A stretch of DNA of 64,000 nucleotides from Alkalimarinus sediminis (GTDB taxonomy: Bacteria; Pseudomonadota; Gammaproteobacteria; Pseudomonadales; Oleiphilaceae), in NCBI RefSeq assembly GCF_026427595.1, contig NZ_CP101527.1, positions 436,001-500,000 of the forward strand, in the 5' to 3' direction. Position numbers and translations under genes: made by a program. Shown here piece by piece: positions 50,401-59,995 of the stretch (positions are counted from its first letter, which is position 1; each line of letters starts with the position of its first letter). The notes beneath the pieces are model-generated. The model had not been told where the DNA came from, did not search any database, and saw only the letters and a list, made by a program, of their open reading frames with translations.

Positions 50401-52516
50401 TATCCAGGCGTTATGTGTAGGTGGTAGCTCCATTAAAACTGACTACACAGGCACGATCGATCTTTCGAGCGATGAAAACCTCCAGAGTGAGTTCTATCTA
50501 GCCAGTTCAGGCGGAACGGCTGTGAATAGCGTGACGTTAAATAGTAGTGATAGTGGCGAAGTCGATGTTTACTTGTTTCATAAAAACGAAAACCCGGACC
50601 TTAAAGTAACAGCTGAAGATAGTGTGTTATCGATTAACTCAGTCGCGACAACTGGAACCGACTTTAGAACCTCTGGGTTTAGGGTTGATCGACCCGCGGA
50701 TTTTGATACTAATTTTGTTTGTGGCACCTCGAAACAGTTCACCATTACCGCTATTGGTCAAGATACGTCTGGCGGTGGCTCTTGTAATACGTTAACGGGC
50801 TTCACTGGCACCAAAGCATTAAAAGCATGGGCAGATATAAGCATTGATCCATTAGCACCTAATACTAAAAATACAGGTCTGCCAAAGAGCATTTTGTTCA
50901 ATGGCTCAGCTGTAGCGGAGACCTCGGCTACCAGCAATAACGTTTCTGCTAATTTTAGTGCGGGTGTAGCTAATGTAACGGTAGAGTATCTTGATGTTGG
51001 TAACGTAATAGATTTGAGTTTTGTCCATGACGATGCCCCTTATGATGGCTCAACGACACCTCCATTTTCGCCTCTAAACGGCTCCGTTGGCACCTTTGTA
51101 GTTAAGCCAGACTCAGTGCAAATTGCAGCGGATGATGCGGCCGCTGCATGCTCACCGCTCTCTGCGAACTGTACTCTGTTTAGAAAAGCGGGCCTGCCGT
51201 TCTCTACAACCGCGCGGGCGGTTTGTGTCGCGCCAAATAATGTAACGGCCCCAAGTTATCGAGGTGCAGTAAGCCTCGAGCACCAATTGGTATTACCAAC
51301 CCCTTCGGCTGGCAACAAGGGAAGCTTGGCGGTGACTACGATTGTTTTTGACGGAAGCAGCAGTGTTGCTGGGGAAGAGGTCGAGGCAAATCAAAAGATA
51401 AGCGAGGTTGGCATTTTTAGCATTAAAACCAAGCCCCCTGCTTATTTTGGCAAGACGGTTACAGAGTATGACTCAGAAGATATAGGCCGTTTTTACCCTC
51501 ACCACTTTGATGTGTCTATTTCAGGTGGTGCCTTCGATAACCAGTGCTCCGCAACGTTTACCTACATGGATCAACCGTTTCAGTTTGCGGTTGGAAATGC
51601 CCCTCAGGTCACCATTACTGCGCAAAACGCCGATAACGATACAACTTTAAATTACGAGGGTGATTTTTGGAAGCTAGGGGCTAGCTTGTCACAAACAAGC
51701 AGTTGTAATGGTGGTACAGGTACGATTAAAGGGTTTTGTTACGAAGACGCTGTTTTGGGTGATGCACTATTCCAACCGACCGTTCTGACTCAGCCTTACC
51801 CTGACACTACCAATGCGCAAGGGCAAATAGTGTTCGACTTGCATGACTCAGTAGCCACCACCGCGGCATTTGAATATAGCAGACCTGTGACTGCAGGTAG
51901 CCGGGTTTCACCATTTGATGCGGATGTTAAGCTAACCATTGATCTTGAAGATGGCGATGCTGTTCAAGGTGGTATCGTTAAGGAGCATATCGGTTTTGTA
52001 GGAGAATCAGATAGTGGGGTGTCGCTTAATACCACCAATGACCAGTATTTACGTTATGGAAGGTGGGTGTTAGAAAATGCGTTTGGTCCAGAAACAGAAT
52101 CGTTAAAGATACCGATGTCAGCTGAGTTCTATAATGGCTCAAACTTCGTTACCAATACCGATGATGACTGCTCCACTTATAATGCGACAGATATGAGAGT
52201 TGCACCGAATTTAAAAAACAGTGGTACAACTTCGCCTTCGGGTAGCGGTGTGGCGATTTCTGGACTTGCACCATTATCTAATCAAATAGAGTTATCCGCT
52301 CCAGGAGATGGCAAAGATGGCATTGCTGAACTCTGTTTGGATGTTGAAAGGTGGCTTAAATTTGACTGGAATAATGATGGCTTAGATTTAGGGCAAGTAT
52401 GTGATACTACCGGCACACCAACAATGGGCGACAATGATAACCCCATGTCGACAGCTACATTCGGTCGTTACCGAGGGCATGACCGAATTATCTACTGGCG
52501 CGAAATAAGCAACTAG
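47498..52516 (+). CDS. mshQ: MSHA locus giant surface protein MshQ
   Basis: 1672 residues; its ATG overlaps the mshP stop. Signal peptide (about 1-31, ending GNAWS). Then a beta domain at 32-215 resembling the DNRLRE carbohydrate-associated type, a PA14-like domain at about 297-432 (LMGHYYDQRNSGG, MYSDDGVRLNLEG), a LamG-type lectin fold at about 466-678 (SMSFWIKTTQ, YHHVVLTRD, YFRGDLDEVKVFDSVLSDSD), a Ser/Asn-rich beta segment, and a C-terminal region from about 938 (CSLGSFAITQPTYGLACPSA to the end) matching MshQ-type DUF6701. Probably a pilus-associated adhesin. Many cysteines, so likely disulfide bonded. Confidence 0.88.
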   Translation: MKAVLSTIYCARKSVSLVLFIFLLTCGNAWSVVVQNRISTGNDDVEERISDGDMYPNSSDLEMAHDDYVGGLQIIGLRFQGVNIPPGATINSAYIEFYADGQNTRNTRLVISGENTGNAAAFSSSDYDVSRRTNRTTAVNWRPESWSDNNLYQTPSLSSIIKEIVDRSDWSSGNDIVIIIEPDSACNNSNCRRRAESYNGSTSRAPLLVVDYTDALLPSVSTVGGSCGTDNLIVVQYASAVGSSALDISNYTLTNANITGITRQDDSTVVLATDGLVGGQTYTLTVQGNSYQVSFAGLMGHYYDQRNSGGNKVGYPGGLFTGTQYLRLDSQVNFSWNYGTPTIFPNIAGNNERFSVRWTGYIAPTVAGSYKFRMYSDDGVRLNLEGVEIVNDWSLHAPRTSPESASQILSAGQTYEVQMEHFEQTGQAYARLEWSRDGGTWEAVPTANLSTCPIPSVTPLPPSVLEFRMDEISWNGTADEVIDSSGNNNHAIARGGLTTVDPGQICRAGDFDGVDDYIETNDIYASLRGTSSMSFWIKTTQTGDDTGWRAPGIAGIEQSGGSDDIFWGWLDASGRIGISVANDFSTKSTIAINDDVYHHVVLTRDATSGEYKIYIDGVLNNSGTLTTGIIGNSFSSIGRIEDTGGTPEYFRGDLDEVKVFDSVLSDSDVTTLFNETRACPPTNACAASFPDGINSHDYGLIDFGFQTQLFSSPDGVLDAGSVVRNGGALTTLTCDYVDCSASGGAVPKLNPGGFPIFSSTQNISVSSTQTKVLGDEGNTDTYNNISVSGTLNVSSTYSEYFIKNMNLGFSGVLNLAEGDYWIETLTTGSQATINVVGGGTARLFVKNAITVGFQTRVNSPSNNTSGSPEDLLIFAYDNVRFGSQSTTSAVVYAKGNITLDSPSYVFGALTGSNVNLNSNSQVTYDANAISAIDLGGACGGSPSCSLGSFAITQPTYGLACPSARAPISIQALCVGGSSIKTDYTGTIDLSSDENLQSEFYLASSGGTAVNSVTLNSSDSGEVDVYLFHKNENPDLKVTAEDSVLSINSVATTGTDFRTSGFRVDRPADFDTNFVCGTSKQFTITAIGQDTSGGGSCNTLTGFTGTKALKAWADISIDPLAPNTKNTGLPKSILFNGSAVAETSATSNNVSANFSAGVANVTVEYLDVGNVIDLSFVHDDAPYDGSTTPPFSPLNGSVGTFVVKPDSVQIAADDAAAACSPLSANCTLFRKAGLPFSTTARAVCVAPNNVTAPSYRGAVSLEHQLVLPTPSAGNKGSLAVTTIVFDGSSSVAGEEVEANQKISEVGIFSIKTKPPAYFGKTVTEYDSEDIGRFYPHHFDVSISGGAFDNQCSATFTYMDQPFQFAVGNAPQVTITAQNADNDTTLNYEGDFWKLGASLSQTSSCNGGTGTIKGFCYEDAVLGDALFQPTVLTQPYPDTTNAQGQIVFDLHDSVATTAAFEYSRPVTAGSRVSPFDADVKLTIDLEDGDAVQGGIVKEHIGFVGESDSGVSLNTTNDQYLRYGRWVLENAFGPETESLKIPMSAEFYNGSNFVTNTDDDCSTYNATDMRVAPNLKNSGTTSPSGSGVAISGLAPLSNQIELSAPGDGKDGIAELCLDVERWLKFDWNNDGLDLGQVCDTTGTPTMGDNDNPMSTATFGRYRGHDRIIYWREISN

Positions 52517-52588
52517 GAAGACCCCTGACTCCGCTGCGCAGCATCAAGGCTACAAAGATAACCAAACCGTTAGATTCCGTAGCCATGA

Positions 52589-52636
52589 TGAAAGGGTGAA
52601 AGGGTGAAAGGGTGAAAGGGTGAAAGGGTGAAAGGA
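52589..52636. repeat. 8-bp tandem repeat between mshQ and ntrC
   Basis: Unit TGAAAGGG repeated five times exactly (52589-52628) plus a sixth copy with one change (TGAAAGGA, to 52636). It lies in the non-coding gap between two converging genes and is likely to vary in copy number through replication slippage. Confidence 0.95.
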
Positions 52637-52672
52637 GGCACAGCTGAAATCAAGGAGCCCTACAAAAGAGGG

Positions 52673-54103
52673 CTACTCCTCGTCATCCCCAGCAGATGTC
52701 ATGTCTAACTCTTTAATCTTGCGTGTAAGCGTATTACGCCCCCAGCCAAGTAAAATCGAGGCATCTCTTCTGCGCCCAGCCGTATGCTTCAAGGCAGACT
52801 CGATCATGATCTTTTCAAACTCAGGTACCGCGGTATCCAAAATACTCTGCTTGCCTCGTTTTAACTCTTGATCTGCCCAGTTTCTCAATCCTTCCTGCCA
52901 TGTGGTGCCGGTGACTGAGGTTTCGTCTTGTTCAAGCAGTTCTGGTGGAAGATCGGTGATATGAATCTCACGGCCACTGGCCATCACGGTCAACCATCTG
53001 CAGGTGTTTTCAAGCTGTCTAACGTTACCAGGCCATGCAAGACTGCTCAGATATTCAGCGGTCTCTTCGCGTAATATCTTGGGTGATACCGCAAGCTCCT
53101 CTGCAGCTTTATTCAAGAAGTGGCCCGTGAGTCGTGGAATATCTTCCCGCCTCTCTGAGAGTTTAGGAAGGTGAATTCGGATGACATTGAGGCGATGGAA
53201 TAGATCTTCTCGAAAGCTCCCTTCTTGCACTAACTTTTCTAGATTCTGATGTGTTGCCGCAATAATCCTGACGTCGACTTTAACCGCACTGGAGCCACCA
53301 ATACGATAAAATTCACCATCTGCCAATACTCTTAATAAGCGTGTTTGAGTATCTGCTGGCATATCGCCAATCTCATCCAGAAATAGAGTGCCACCATTGG
53401 CTTGTTCAAAACGCCCTTGTCGCATACCTCCCGCACCGGTAAATGACCCTTTCTCATGACCAAAAAGTTCCGATTCGATAAGGTCTTTTGGTATTGCCGC
53501 CATGTTAAGTGCGATAAACTCTTCATTTGCTCGCGGACTGTGCTGGTGTAGCGCTCTGGCCACAAGCTCTTTACCTGAGCCTGACTCTCCGTTTATCAGT
53601 ACAGTGATATTTGATTGTGATAAACGCCCGATAGCTCTAAACACCTCCTGCATGGCGGGTGCTTCACCAATAATCTCAGTCTCTTGCTGTACGACCTCAG
53701 TCGACTTTTCTAGCTTTTGAGCGCGCTGCTCTTGCGAGTGAGTGACAGCTCTTTTGACTAGTGCTACAGCCTCATCGACATCAAACGGTTTTGGAAGGTA
53801 CTCGAAAGCTCCACTTTGATAGGACGACACCGCACTATCGAGGTCTGAATGGGCTGTCATGATAATGACGGGAATGTCAGGGTATTGATTATTGATTTCA
53901 CCTAATAGCTCTAAACCATCGATTCCGGGCATGCGGATATCACTAATAATGGCATCGGGAGTCTCTCGTTGCAGCCTATTAAGAATGCCATCACCGTTTT
54001 CAAAGGCCTCAATATCCAGGGTTTCTTGTGCTAGTGCTTTTTCTAACACCCAGCGAATTGATCGGTCATCATCAATTACCCATACAGTTGGTGTTCCGGT
54101 CAT
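52673..54103 (-). CDS. ntrC: nitrogen regulation response regulator NtrC
   Basis: Sigma-54 activator, 476 residues. Receiver domain with phospho-acceptor D55 (ISDIRMPGIDG), AAA+ domain with Walker A GESGSGKE, the sigma-54 contact loop GSFTGA and Walker B GGTLFLDEIGD, and a C-terminal Fis-type helix-turn-helix (GRRRDASILLGWGRNTLTRKI). Overlaps ntrB by one base (TAATG-like junction). Expected to activate glnA under nitrogen limitation. Confidence 0.96.
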   Translation of the reverse strand: MTGTPTVWVIDDDRSIRWVLEKALAQETLDIEAFENGDGILNRLQRETPDAIISDIRMPGIDGLELLGEINNQYPDIPVIIMTAHSDLDSAVSSYQSGAFEYLPKPFDVDEAVALVKRAVTHSQEQRAQKLEKSTEVVQQETEIIGEAPAMQEVFRAIGRLSQSNITVLINGESGSGKELVARALHQHSPRANEEFIALNMAAIPKDLIESELFGHEKGSFTGAGGMRQGRFEQANGGTLFLDEIGDMPADTQTRLLRVLADGEFYRIGGSSAVKVDVRIIAATHQNLEKLVQEGSFREDLFHRLNVIRIHLPKLSERREDIPRLTGHFLNKAAEELAVSPKILREETAEYLSSLAWPGNVRQLENTCRWLTVMASGREIHITDLPPELLEQDETSVTGTTWQEGLRNWADQELKRGKQSILDTAVPEFEKIMIESALKHTAGRRRDASILLGWGRNTLTRKIKELDMTSAGDDEE

Positions 54104-55188
54104 TATTCAAGCTCCAGTTTATTCTCTAAGGGAATAAAAATGATAAAATTTGTTTTTCCAGGCTCGCTTATGCACTCAACTAGCCCTTGGTGTTGGCCAA
54201 TAATTCCTTGGGTGATAGAAAGCCCAAGTCCGGTACCCTCAGCGCGCCCACTGACCATTGGGTAGAATATATTTTGAATCAAACTCTCAGATATCCCGGG
54301 GCCATCATCGATTATGTCGACCCGTAGAACGAGTCGGTGTCGTGTATGGCCAATTGTAAACTGCCTTAATGGGCGGGTTTTAAAGATGATGTTACCAGGC
54401 TCTTTTCTATCAGTTTGCTGCGTTAACGCCTGCATTGCGTTGCGAGAGATATTTAAGAATGCCTGAATAAGCTGCTCTTTATCGCCTAAAAACTCAGGAA
54501 TACTCGGGTCATAGTCTCGAACCAGTCGAACACGGTCTTTTGCTTCAACATTGATCAGGTTGTAAACCCGTTCGAGCACCTCATGAATATTGGTCGGCTC
54601 TAGTTTAAATGCCTTGTTAGGCCCGAGCATACGATCAACCAAGTTTCTTAAGCGGTCTGACTCTTCGATGATGATTTGTGTGTACTCATGCAAAGAGAGG
54701 TCTTTAAGCTCTCGCTCTAATAGCTGGGCAGCGCCTCTAATGCCCCCTAGAGGGTTTTTAATCTCATGAGCCATCCCCCTAATAAGAATACGAGTTGTCT
54801 CTTGATTTGCTAAAAGTTCCTCTTCACGACTGATTCGAATTAAGCGGTCTCTAGGCTGGATTTCAATCAACAATACCGGCGGGAATACTCCCGCTACAGG
54901 AGAGGCCGAGTAGTCTACGGTTATTTTATTACCATTGTGTAGACAAAACTCCGCTTCTCGTTTGGTATATGAATGACCTTCGGCAATTGAGTGCTTTAAT
55001 GTTGCTGTACTATCTGGCTCTTCAGTAAATAGCTCTCGCACAAATGCCCCATTTGTCCGTTTACCACTCACCTCTAGCAGAACCTCTGCAGAAGGGTTAA
55101 TGTAAACTGCTTTTAGTTGCTGGTCTAAAAGAATCACTGCTGTTGATAAGTTTTCCAGCAAACTTTTATGAAAATTGCTCGTTAGCAT
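54103..55188 (-). CDS. ntrB: nitrogen regulation sensor kinase NtrB
   Basis: Cytosolic two-component kinase, 361 residues: N-terminal PAS domain (LLENLSTAVILLDQQLKAVYI), dimerisation/phospho-acceptor helix with H in MAHEIKNPLGGIRGAAQLLE, and ATPase domain boxes DDGPGISE and GTGLGLSITQGII. No membrane segment, as expected for NtrB, which is controlled by PII. Pairs with ntrC. Confidence 0.96.
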   Translation of the reverse strand: MLTSNFHKSLLENLSTAVILLDQQLKAVYINPSAEVLLEVSGKRTNGAFVRELFTEEPDSTATLKHSIAEGHSYTKREAEFCLHNGNKITVDYSASPVAGVFPPVLLIEIQPRDRLIRISREEELLANQETTRILIRGMAHEIKNPLGGIRGAAQLLERELKDLSLHEYTQIIIEESDRLRNLVDRMLGPNKAFKLEPTNIHEVLERVYNLINVEAKDRVRLVRDYDPSIPEFLGDKEQLIQAFLNISRNAMQALTQQTDRKEPGNIIFKTRPLRQFTIGHTRHRLVLRVDIIDDGPGISESLIQNIFYPMVSGRAEGTGLGLSITQGIIGQHQGLVECISEPGKTNFIIFIPLENKLELE

Positions 55189-55394
55189 CGTATAGAATCC
55201 TGTATTTACATTGCTAAAGCAAAAAGCAAACCATCTATATAGAAAAATGTGAAAATCTTAACTAAGAAAGGAAGTTTATATTAAAAATACCATGTAATTG
55301 CCCCAAAAAGGAGCCAAATAGCCTTTAGAGCGCAGAATATATTGCCCAACTAAGGGCGATGAAAGAAAATTAAATGGTTATAAATGCATAATAT

Positions 55395-55432
55395 TGATGC
55401 AGTCCTACTTAGTAAAAGGCTTGACTGCATCA
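55395..55432 (-). repeat. inverted repeat after the DUF4124 gene
   Basis: Perfect 10-bp arms TGATGCAGTC and GACTGCATCA with an 18-base loop, 13 bases past the stop of the DUF4124 gene. No T-run follows on the minus strand; probably a 3' hairpin. The rest of 55189-55445 shows no gene. Confidence 0.5.
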
Positions 55433-55445
55433 TTATGGTGCGTAA

Positions 55446-55994
55446 TTAATTCGCTCTAGGTGTTTTTCTGGGGGCTTGGGGGCGGTGGAGAGTAAATGTT
55501 GTGACATCACTACTAATGATGGTTTTTCCTTCACTATCGATTACATTCACTTGAAGTTGATGGGTTCCTCGGTCTACATTGGATAAACCAAAGCTGCCGC
55601 TTGTGTTGCTGTTATAGGGTGTTCCATCCATTACTAATTGTAATGAGTGTCCGGGTTGCAGTGCAGGTGTTGTTTCAGACGAGACTGATACCAACCCATT
55701 GCCTGAATTAAAAGCGCTCTCGTTTGCAGGCTGTGTAATGGTGACTCGTTGATAGAGTGCTCCACTATCTGCTGTGGTATCAGTGCTTGAACCGTCAGAT
55801 GAAAAAACATCAGCAGCTTTAGGTAGCGTGATGCTTTGAGGGTTTTTTACTTTGATTTTCTCTGAACCTTCTCGCGGTTGGTCGCTATACTCGACGACCC
55901 CTTCATCGTTAACTGATTTATAAATATCTGCATGGGTCGGGGCGCTAAGGGCAACTAATGCTGAGAGTAAAATACTTGTTTTAATGCTATTCAT
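55446..55994 (-). CDS. DUF4124 periplasmic protein
   Basis: 182 residues. Signal peptide ending at APTHA (about residue 22), then a DUF4124 module (DIYKSVNDEGVVEYSDQPRE), a Ser/Asp-rich linker, and an Ig-like beta domain (VTITQPANESAFNSGNGLVS, LVMDGTPYNSNTSGSFGLSN). Function unknown. The position between glnA and ntrBC is common in pseudomonads and relatives, where it is often annotated simply as DUF4124 domain protein. Confidence 0.85.
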   Translation of the reverse strand: MNSIKTSILLSALVALSAPTHADIYKSVNDEGVVEYSDQPREGSEKIKVKNPQSITLPKAADVFSSDGSSTDTTADSGALYQRVTITQPANESAFNSGNGLVSVSSETTPALQPGHSLQLVMDGTPYNSNTSGSFGLSNVDRGTHQLQVNVIDSEGKTIISSDVTTFTLHRPQAPRKTPRAN

Positions 55995-56073
55995 TGTTAT
56001 TCAACCGGTTTATTCGAATTAGTAATTAGCAGCGATATTATAGTTATCTTAGCAGTAGACGGTTGAAATGGCG

Positions 56074-56103
56074 AAAAAAAAGCCCCAGCAAGGTGGGGCT
56101 TTT
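56074..56103 (-). terminator. intrinsic terminator of glnA
   Basis: On the minus strand AAAAGCCCC and GGGGCTTTT form a 9-bp stem with 8-base loop, continuing into a run of eight T residues. It lies 100 bases after the glnA stop. Confidence 0.93.
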
Positions 56104-56203
56104 ATTGTCGGTTATCTGAAGATAATCAACTGGTTCGCTAGAGTAATCAGCGCGAACTTTACTTTCTATTACTGCTTACAGAGGCTTGTTTCAGCCCGAC
56201 AGC

Positions 56204-57610
56204 TTATAGAGAGTAGTACATGTCAAACTCAATTGGGTGAGTGGTCATGTTCAAGCGCTCAACTTCTTCACGCTTCAGATCCAAGTAGCCCTGAATCATA
56301 TCTTCAGTAAATACACCGCCTTTAGTCAGGAACTCGTGGTCAGCTTCTAGAGCATCTAGAGCCTCTTCAAAAGTCGCTGCTACGGTTGGGATCTCAGCTG
56401 CTTCTTCTGCAGGTAGGTCGTACAGATCCTTATCCATTGCATCGCCAGGGTGTATCTTGTTCTGAATTCCGTCAAGACCAGCCATCAACATTGCAGAGAA
56501 TGCTAAGTATGGGTTGCCTGTTGGGTCAGGGAAGCGAACTTCGATACGACGAGCTTTCGCGCTGTTAACGAAAGGAATACGAATAGATGCAGAACGGTTA
56601 CGAGCTGAGTAAGCAAGCATAACAGGCGCTTCGTATCCAGGAACCAAACGCTTGTAAGAGTTGGTTGATGCGTTAGTGAAAGCGTTGATTGTTTTAGCGT
56701 GCTTGATGATACCACCAATGTAAAACAATGCACTTTCAGACAGACCTGCGTAGCTGTCACCAGCCATCAAGTTTACGCCATCTTTAGAGATAGACTGGTG
56801 AACGTGCATACCAGAACCGTTATCACCAACAACTGGCTTAGGCATAAATGTAGCTGTTTTGCCGTATGCGTGTGCAACGTTATGTACACAGTACTTAAGA
56901 ATCTGAACTTCATCAGCTTTCTTAACCAAAGTATTTGGACCAACACCGATTTCACACTGACCAGCAGTACCTACTTCGTGGTGATGTACTTCGATAACCA
57001 AGCCCATTGCGTCCATTGCAGAACACATTGCAGCACGTAGATCGTGTAATGAGTCTACTGGAGGAACAGGGAAGTAACCGCCTTTAACACCTGGACGGTG
57101 ACCGGTGTTGCCGCCTTCGATGTCTTCATGAGAAACCCATGCAGCTTCTTCTGAGTTAATGGAGTACATCGCTCCATTCATGTCTGTTTTCCACTTCACA
57201 TCGTCAAATACGAAGAACTCTGGCTCAGGGCCGAATAGAGCTGAATCACCAATGCCGGTAGACTTCAAATACTCTTCAGCGCGACGACCAACAGAGCGTG
57301 GGTCACGCTCATAGCCTTGCATCGTAGTCGGCTCTACGATATCGCAACGCAAGTTTAGCGTAGTGTCTTCGGTGAATGGGTCGATAACAGCTGTTTCGTC
57401 GTCAGGCATCAAAATCATGTCTGATTCGTTGATTCCCTTCCATCCTGCGATAGAAGAGCCATCAAACATTTTGCCTTCTTCAAAGAAGTCTTCGCTAATT
57501 TCGCGAATAGGAAGAGAAACGTGCTGCTCTTTTCCTCGAGTATCAGTGAAACGAAGGTCTACCCATTTTACGTCGTGTTCTTTAATGAGGTTCAGAGTTT
57601 TCTCTGACAT
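56204..57610 (-). CDS. glnA: glutamine synthetase, type I
   Basis: ATP-dependent synthesis of glutamine from glutamate and ammonium, central to nitrogen assimilation. 468 residues, standard for dodecameric GSI. Visible: [20 protein letters not shown], the ATP/Glu-binding [14 protein letters not shown] and [15 protein letters not shown], and the adenylylation tyrosine in [11 protein letters not shown], so control by GlnE is expected. Sigma-54 type promoter lies upstream at 57812-57829. Confidence 0.97.
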   Translation of the reverse strand: MSEKTLNLIKEHDVKWVDLRFTDTRGKEQHVSLPIREISEDFFEEGKMFDGSSIAGWKGINESDMILMPDDETAVIDPFTEDTTLNLRCDIVEPTTMQGYERDPRSVGRRAEEYLKSTGIGDSALFGPEPEFFVFDDVKWKTDMNGAMYSINSEEAAWVSHEDIEGGNTGHRPGVKGGYFPVPPVDSLHDLRAAMCSAMDAMGLVIEVHHHEVGTAGQCEIGVGPNTLVKKADEVQILKYCVHNVAHAYGKTATFMPKPVVGDNGSGMHVHQSISKDGVNLMAGDSYAGLSESALFYIGGIIKHAKTINAFTNASTNSYKRLVPGYEAPVMLAYSARNRSASIRIPFVNSAKARRIEVRFPDPTGNPYLAFSAMLMAGLDGIQNKIHPGDAMDKDLYDLPAEEAAEIPTVAATFEEALDALEADHEFLTKGGVFTEDMIQGYLDLKREEVERLNMTTHPIEFDMYYSL

Positions 57611-57811
57611 TCTATGTACTCCATCTGATTGATGATTGTTTTATTGTCGCCTTCGTGAGCGGTAATGAAAAATGCGCACTCCCGTTGGTATCTTGCGCCC
57701 CTGTTATAGAGGGCGTCGGTGATAGCTAAGATAGGCTACAAATTTGAAGAAAGCAGCGAGAGAATAGCATGACTATCCAGAAGATTCTTCAAAATTTTGT
57801 TGCACTACTCT

Positions 57812-57829
57812 ATGCAATATGTTGGCCAA
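57812..57829 (-). promoter_or_regulatory. sigma-54 promoter of glnA
   Basis: Minus strand reads TTGGCCAACATATTGCAT: the GG and GC elements are 10 bases apart as required at -24/-12, and the flanks fit YTGGC...TTGCA. It would give a leader of about 190 bases before glnA. Confidence 0.7.
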
Positions 57830-57900
57830 TGATGGCTAAAACAAAATAGGCGATATAAAACAAATAGTTAGTGATTGTGCTTTTGCACCTAGCAAAATAA

Positions 57901-57948
57901 GTGCTCGATATTGGTGCGTTTCGGTGTTGTGGTGCGTTAATTTGGTGC
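57901..57948 (-). promoter_or_regulatory. NtrC-type binding sites upstream of glnA
   Basis: Three TGGTGC half-sites at 57912-57917, 57930-57935 and 57943-57948. The first forms GCTC-N7-GTGC (57903-57917), one mismatch from the NtrC pattern GCAC-N7-GTGC. They lie about 75-130 bases upstream of the sigma-54 promoter, a normal enhancer distance. The rest of the 528-base glnA-typA gap shows no gene. Confidence 0.5.
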
Positions 57949-58138
57949 GCTAGGTGGGGCGTCTGTGGTGAGGTGGTTTTATGTTGCAGAGGGGCTGGTA
58001 ATGGTTGTTGGCCATTTTGCTAATGCATATGAGGCCTTAGTTTTGGCGGGGTAATGAATTAATAGCTTTTTCTTTATCCTTCTTCTCCAATACTGTACAA
58101 TTCGCGTCCATTTTTTTATTGTCAGATTGGTATAGCCT

Positions 58139-59944
58139 GTGATTCAGAACCTACGTAACATCGCAATCATCGCTCACGTTGACCATGGTAAAACAACGTT
58201 AGTTGATAAACTTTTGAGCCAGTCCGGCACCCTTGAGCGTAAGGATGAAGGCGCTGAGCGCATCATGGATTCCAACGACCAGGAAAAAGAGCGCGGAATT
58301 ACCATTCTGGCAAAAAATACTGCTATCAGTTGGAATGACTACCGCATCAATATTGTAGATACTCCTGGGCACGCCGACTTTGGTGGTGAGGTTGAGCGCG
58401 TATTGTCGATGGTTGACTCGGTACTCTTGTTGGTTGATGCGGTTGACGGTCCAATGCCTCAAACTCGCTTTGTTACCTCAAAAGCGTTTGAGAAAGGTCT
58501 GCGTCCGATTGTTGTTATTAACAAAATTGACCGACCTGGTGCGCGTCCAGACTGGGTAATGGATCAGGTATTTGAGTTGTTTGATAACTTGGGAGCAACA
58601 GACGAGCAGTTAGACTTCCCGGTTATTTATGCTTCTGCCATCAACGGTATTGCAGGTCTTGACCCTGAAGATATGGCGGAAGATATGACACCGCTGTATC
58701 AGATGATTACAGAGCAAGTTCCAGCGCCTGATGTTGATCCTGAAGGTTCATTCCAGATGCAGGTGTCTGCCTTAGCCTATGACAGTTATGTAGGTGTTAT
58801 CGGTGTTGGTCGAATCACTAGAGGTACATTGGCGCCTAATCAGCAGGTCGTTGTTAAAAGTGCTAACGGTGATGAGCGCAAAGGTAAGGTGCTAAATGTT
58901 AAGGGTTACCTGGGTCTAGAGCAGGTTGAAACTCAATTAGCAACGGCGGGAGATATCGTTTGTATTAATGGTATTGACGGTCTGAGTATCTCGGATACCT
59001 TGTGTGACCCTGAAAACGTAGAAGCGCTGCCGGCATTAAGTGTTGATGAGCCAACTGTAAGCATGACTTTTATGGTTAATGACTCTCCATTTGCGGGTAA
59101 AGAGGGTAAGTTTGTTACGTCTCGAAATATTAAAGATCGCCTAGATCAAGAGTTGATCCACAACGTTGCACTGCGTGTTACTCAAGGTGATTCACCTGAT
59201 AAGTTTGTTGTGTCCGGTCGTGGTGAGCTTCACTTATCGGTATTGATTGAAACGATGCGTCGTGAAGGCTTCGAAATGGGTGTTTCACGCCCAGAAGTTG
59301 TGCAAAAACAGGTGGGTGAAGAGATTCATGAGCCGTTTGAGCAGGTTGTGATCGATGTTCAGGAAGACCATCAGGGCTCTATAATGGAAGAGATTGGCTT
59401 GCGTAAAGGTGAGTTGACCAACATGGAGCCTGACGGTAAGGGTCGAGTTCGATTAGAGTTTGTCATTCCATCGCGCGGATTAATTGGCTTCCGTGGAACG
59501 TTTTTGACGCTCACGTCCGGCTCTGGAATCATGACCAGTATTTTTGATCACTACGGCCCAGTTAAGCAGGGTGAAACGTTTAGTCGTCAGAATGGTGTAT
59601 TGATCAGCATGGTTAAAGGTAAGACTGCTGCATATGCGCTGTTTAATATCCAGGCTCGCGGTCGTTTGTTCTTGGGGCATGCGGTAGATGTATATGAGGG
59701 GCAGGTTATTGGTATTCACTCTCGCTCTAATGATTTGGTTGTTAACCCAATAAAGGGTAAGCAGCTAACTAACGTAAGGGCGTCTGGTACTGACGAAGCA
59801 TTAACCCTAGTTCCACCAATCAAGCACACGCTAGAGCAGGCATTGGAGTTTATCGAAGATGACGAGCTTGTAGAGGTTACACCGCTTAGTATTCGTATTC
59901 GTAAAAAGTTGCTAACAGAGAACGAGCGTAAGCGGGCAAAATAA
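58139..59944 (+). CDS. typA: ribosome-associated GTPase TypA/BipA
   Basis: Translational GTPase linked to 50S assembly and stress adaptation. 601 residues from GTG 58139 ([20 protein letters not shown]). G motifs: [49 protein letters not shown]-terminal BipA-specific domain ends NERKRAK. Divergent from glnA, as in enterobacteria. Terminator follows. Confidence 0.97.
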   Translation: MIQNLRNIAIIAHVDHGKTTLVDKLLSQSGTLERKDEGAERIMDSNDQEKERGITILAKNTAISWNDYRINIVDTPGHADFGGEVERVLSMVDSVLLLVDAVDGPMPQTRFVTSKAFEKGLRPIVVINKIDRPGARPDWVMDQVFELFDNLGATDEQLDFPVIYASAINGIAGLDPEDMAEDMTPLYQMITEQVPAPDVDPEGSFQMQVSALAYDSYVGVIGVGRITRGTLAPNQQVVVKSANGDERKGKVLNVKGYLGLEQVETQLATAGDIVCINGIDGLSISDTLCDPENVEALPALSVDEPTVSMTFMVNDSPFAGKEGKFVTSRNIKDRLDQELIHNVALRVTQGDSPDKFVVSGRGELHLSVLIETMRREGFEMGVSRPEVVQKQVGEEIHEPFEQVVIDVQEDHQGSIMEEIGLRKGELTNMEPDGKGRVRLEFVIPSRGLIGFRGTFLTLTSGSGIMTSIFDHYGPVKQGETFSRQNGVLISMVKGKTAAYALFNIQARGRLFLGHAVDVYEGQVIGIHSRSNDLVVNPIKGKQLTNVRASGTDEALTLVPPIKHTLEQALEFIEDDELVEVTPLSIRIRKKLLTENERKRAK

Positions 59945-59995
59945 CAGCCTCTGATGTGATTAATGCTCAATGTACGATGTGTACATGGGTATCTA

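Noticed and set aside
52589..52636. Possible CRISPR-like repeat array
   Set aside because: The 8-base units are directly contiguous with no spacers; this is a simple tandem repeat and no cas genes are nearby.
56068..56310. 80-residue plus-strand ORF over the glnA terminator and 3' end
   Set aside because: It runs through the terminator hairpin and the antisense of glnA, so it is not a gene.
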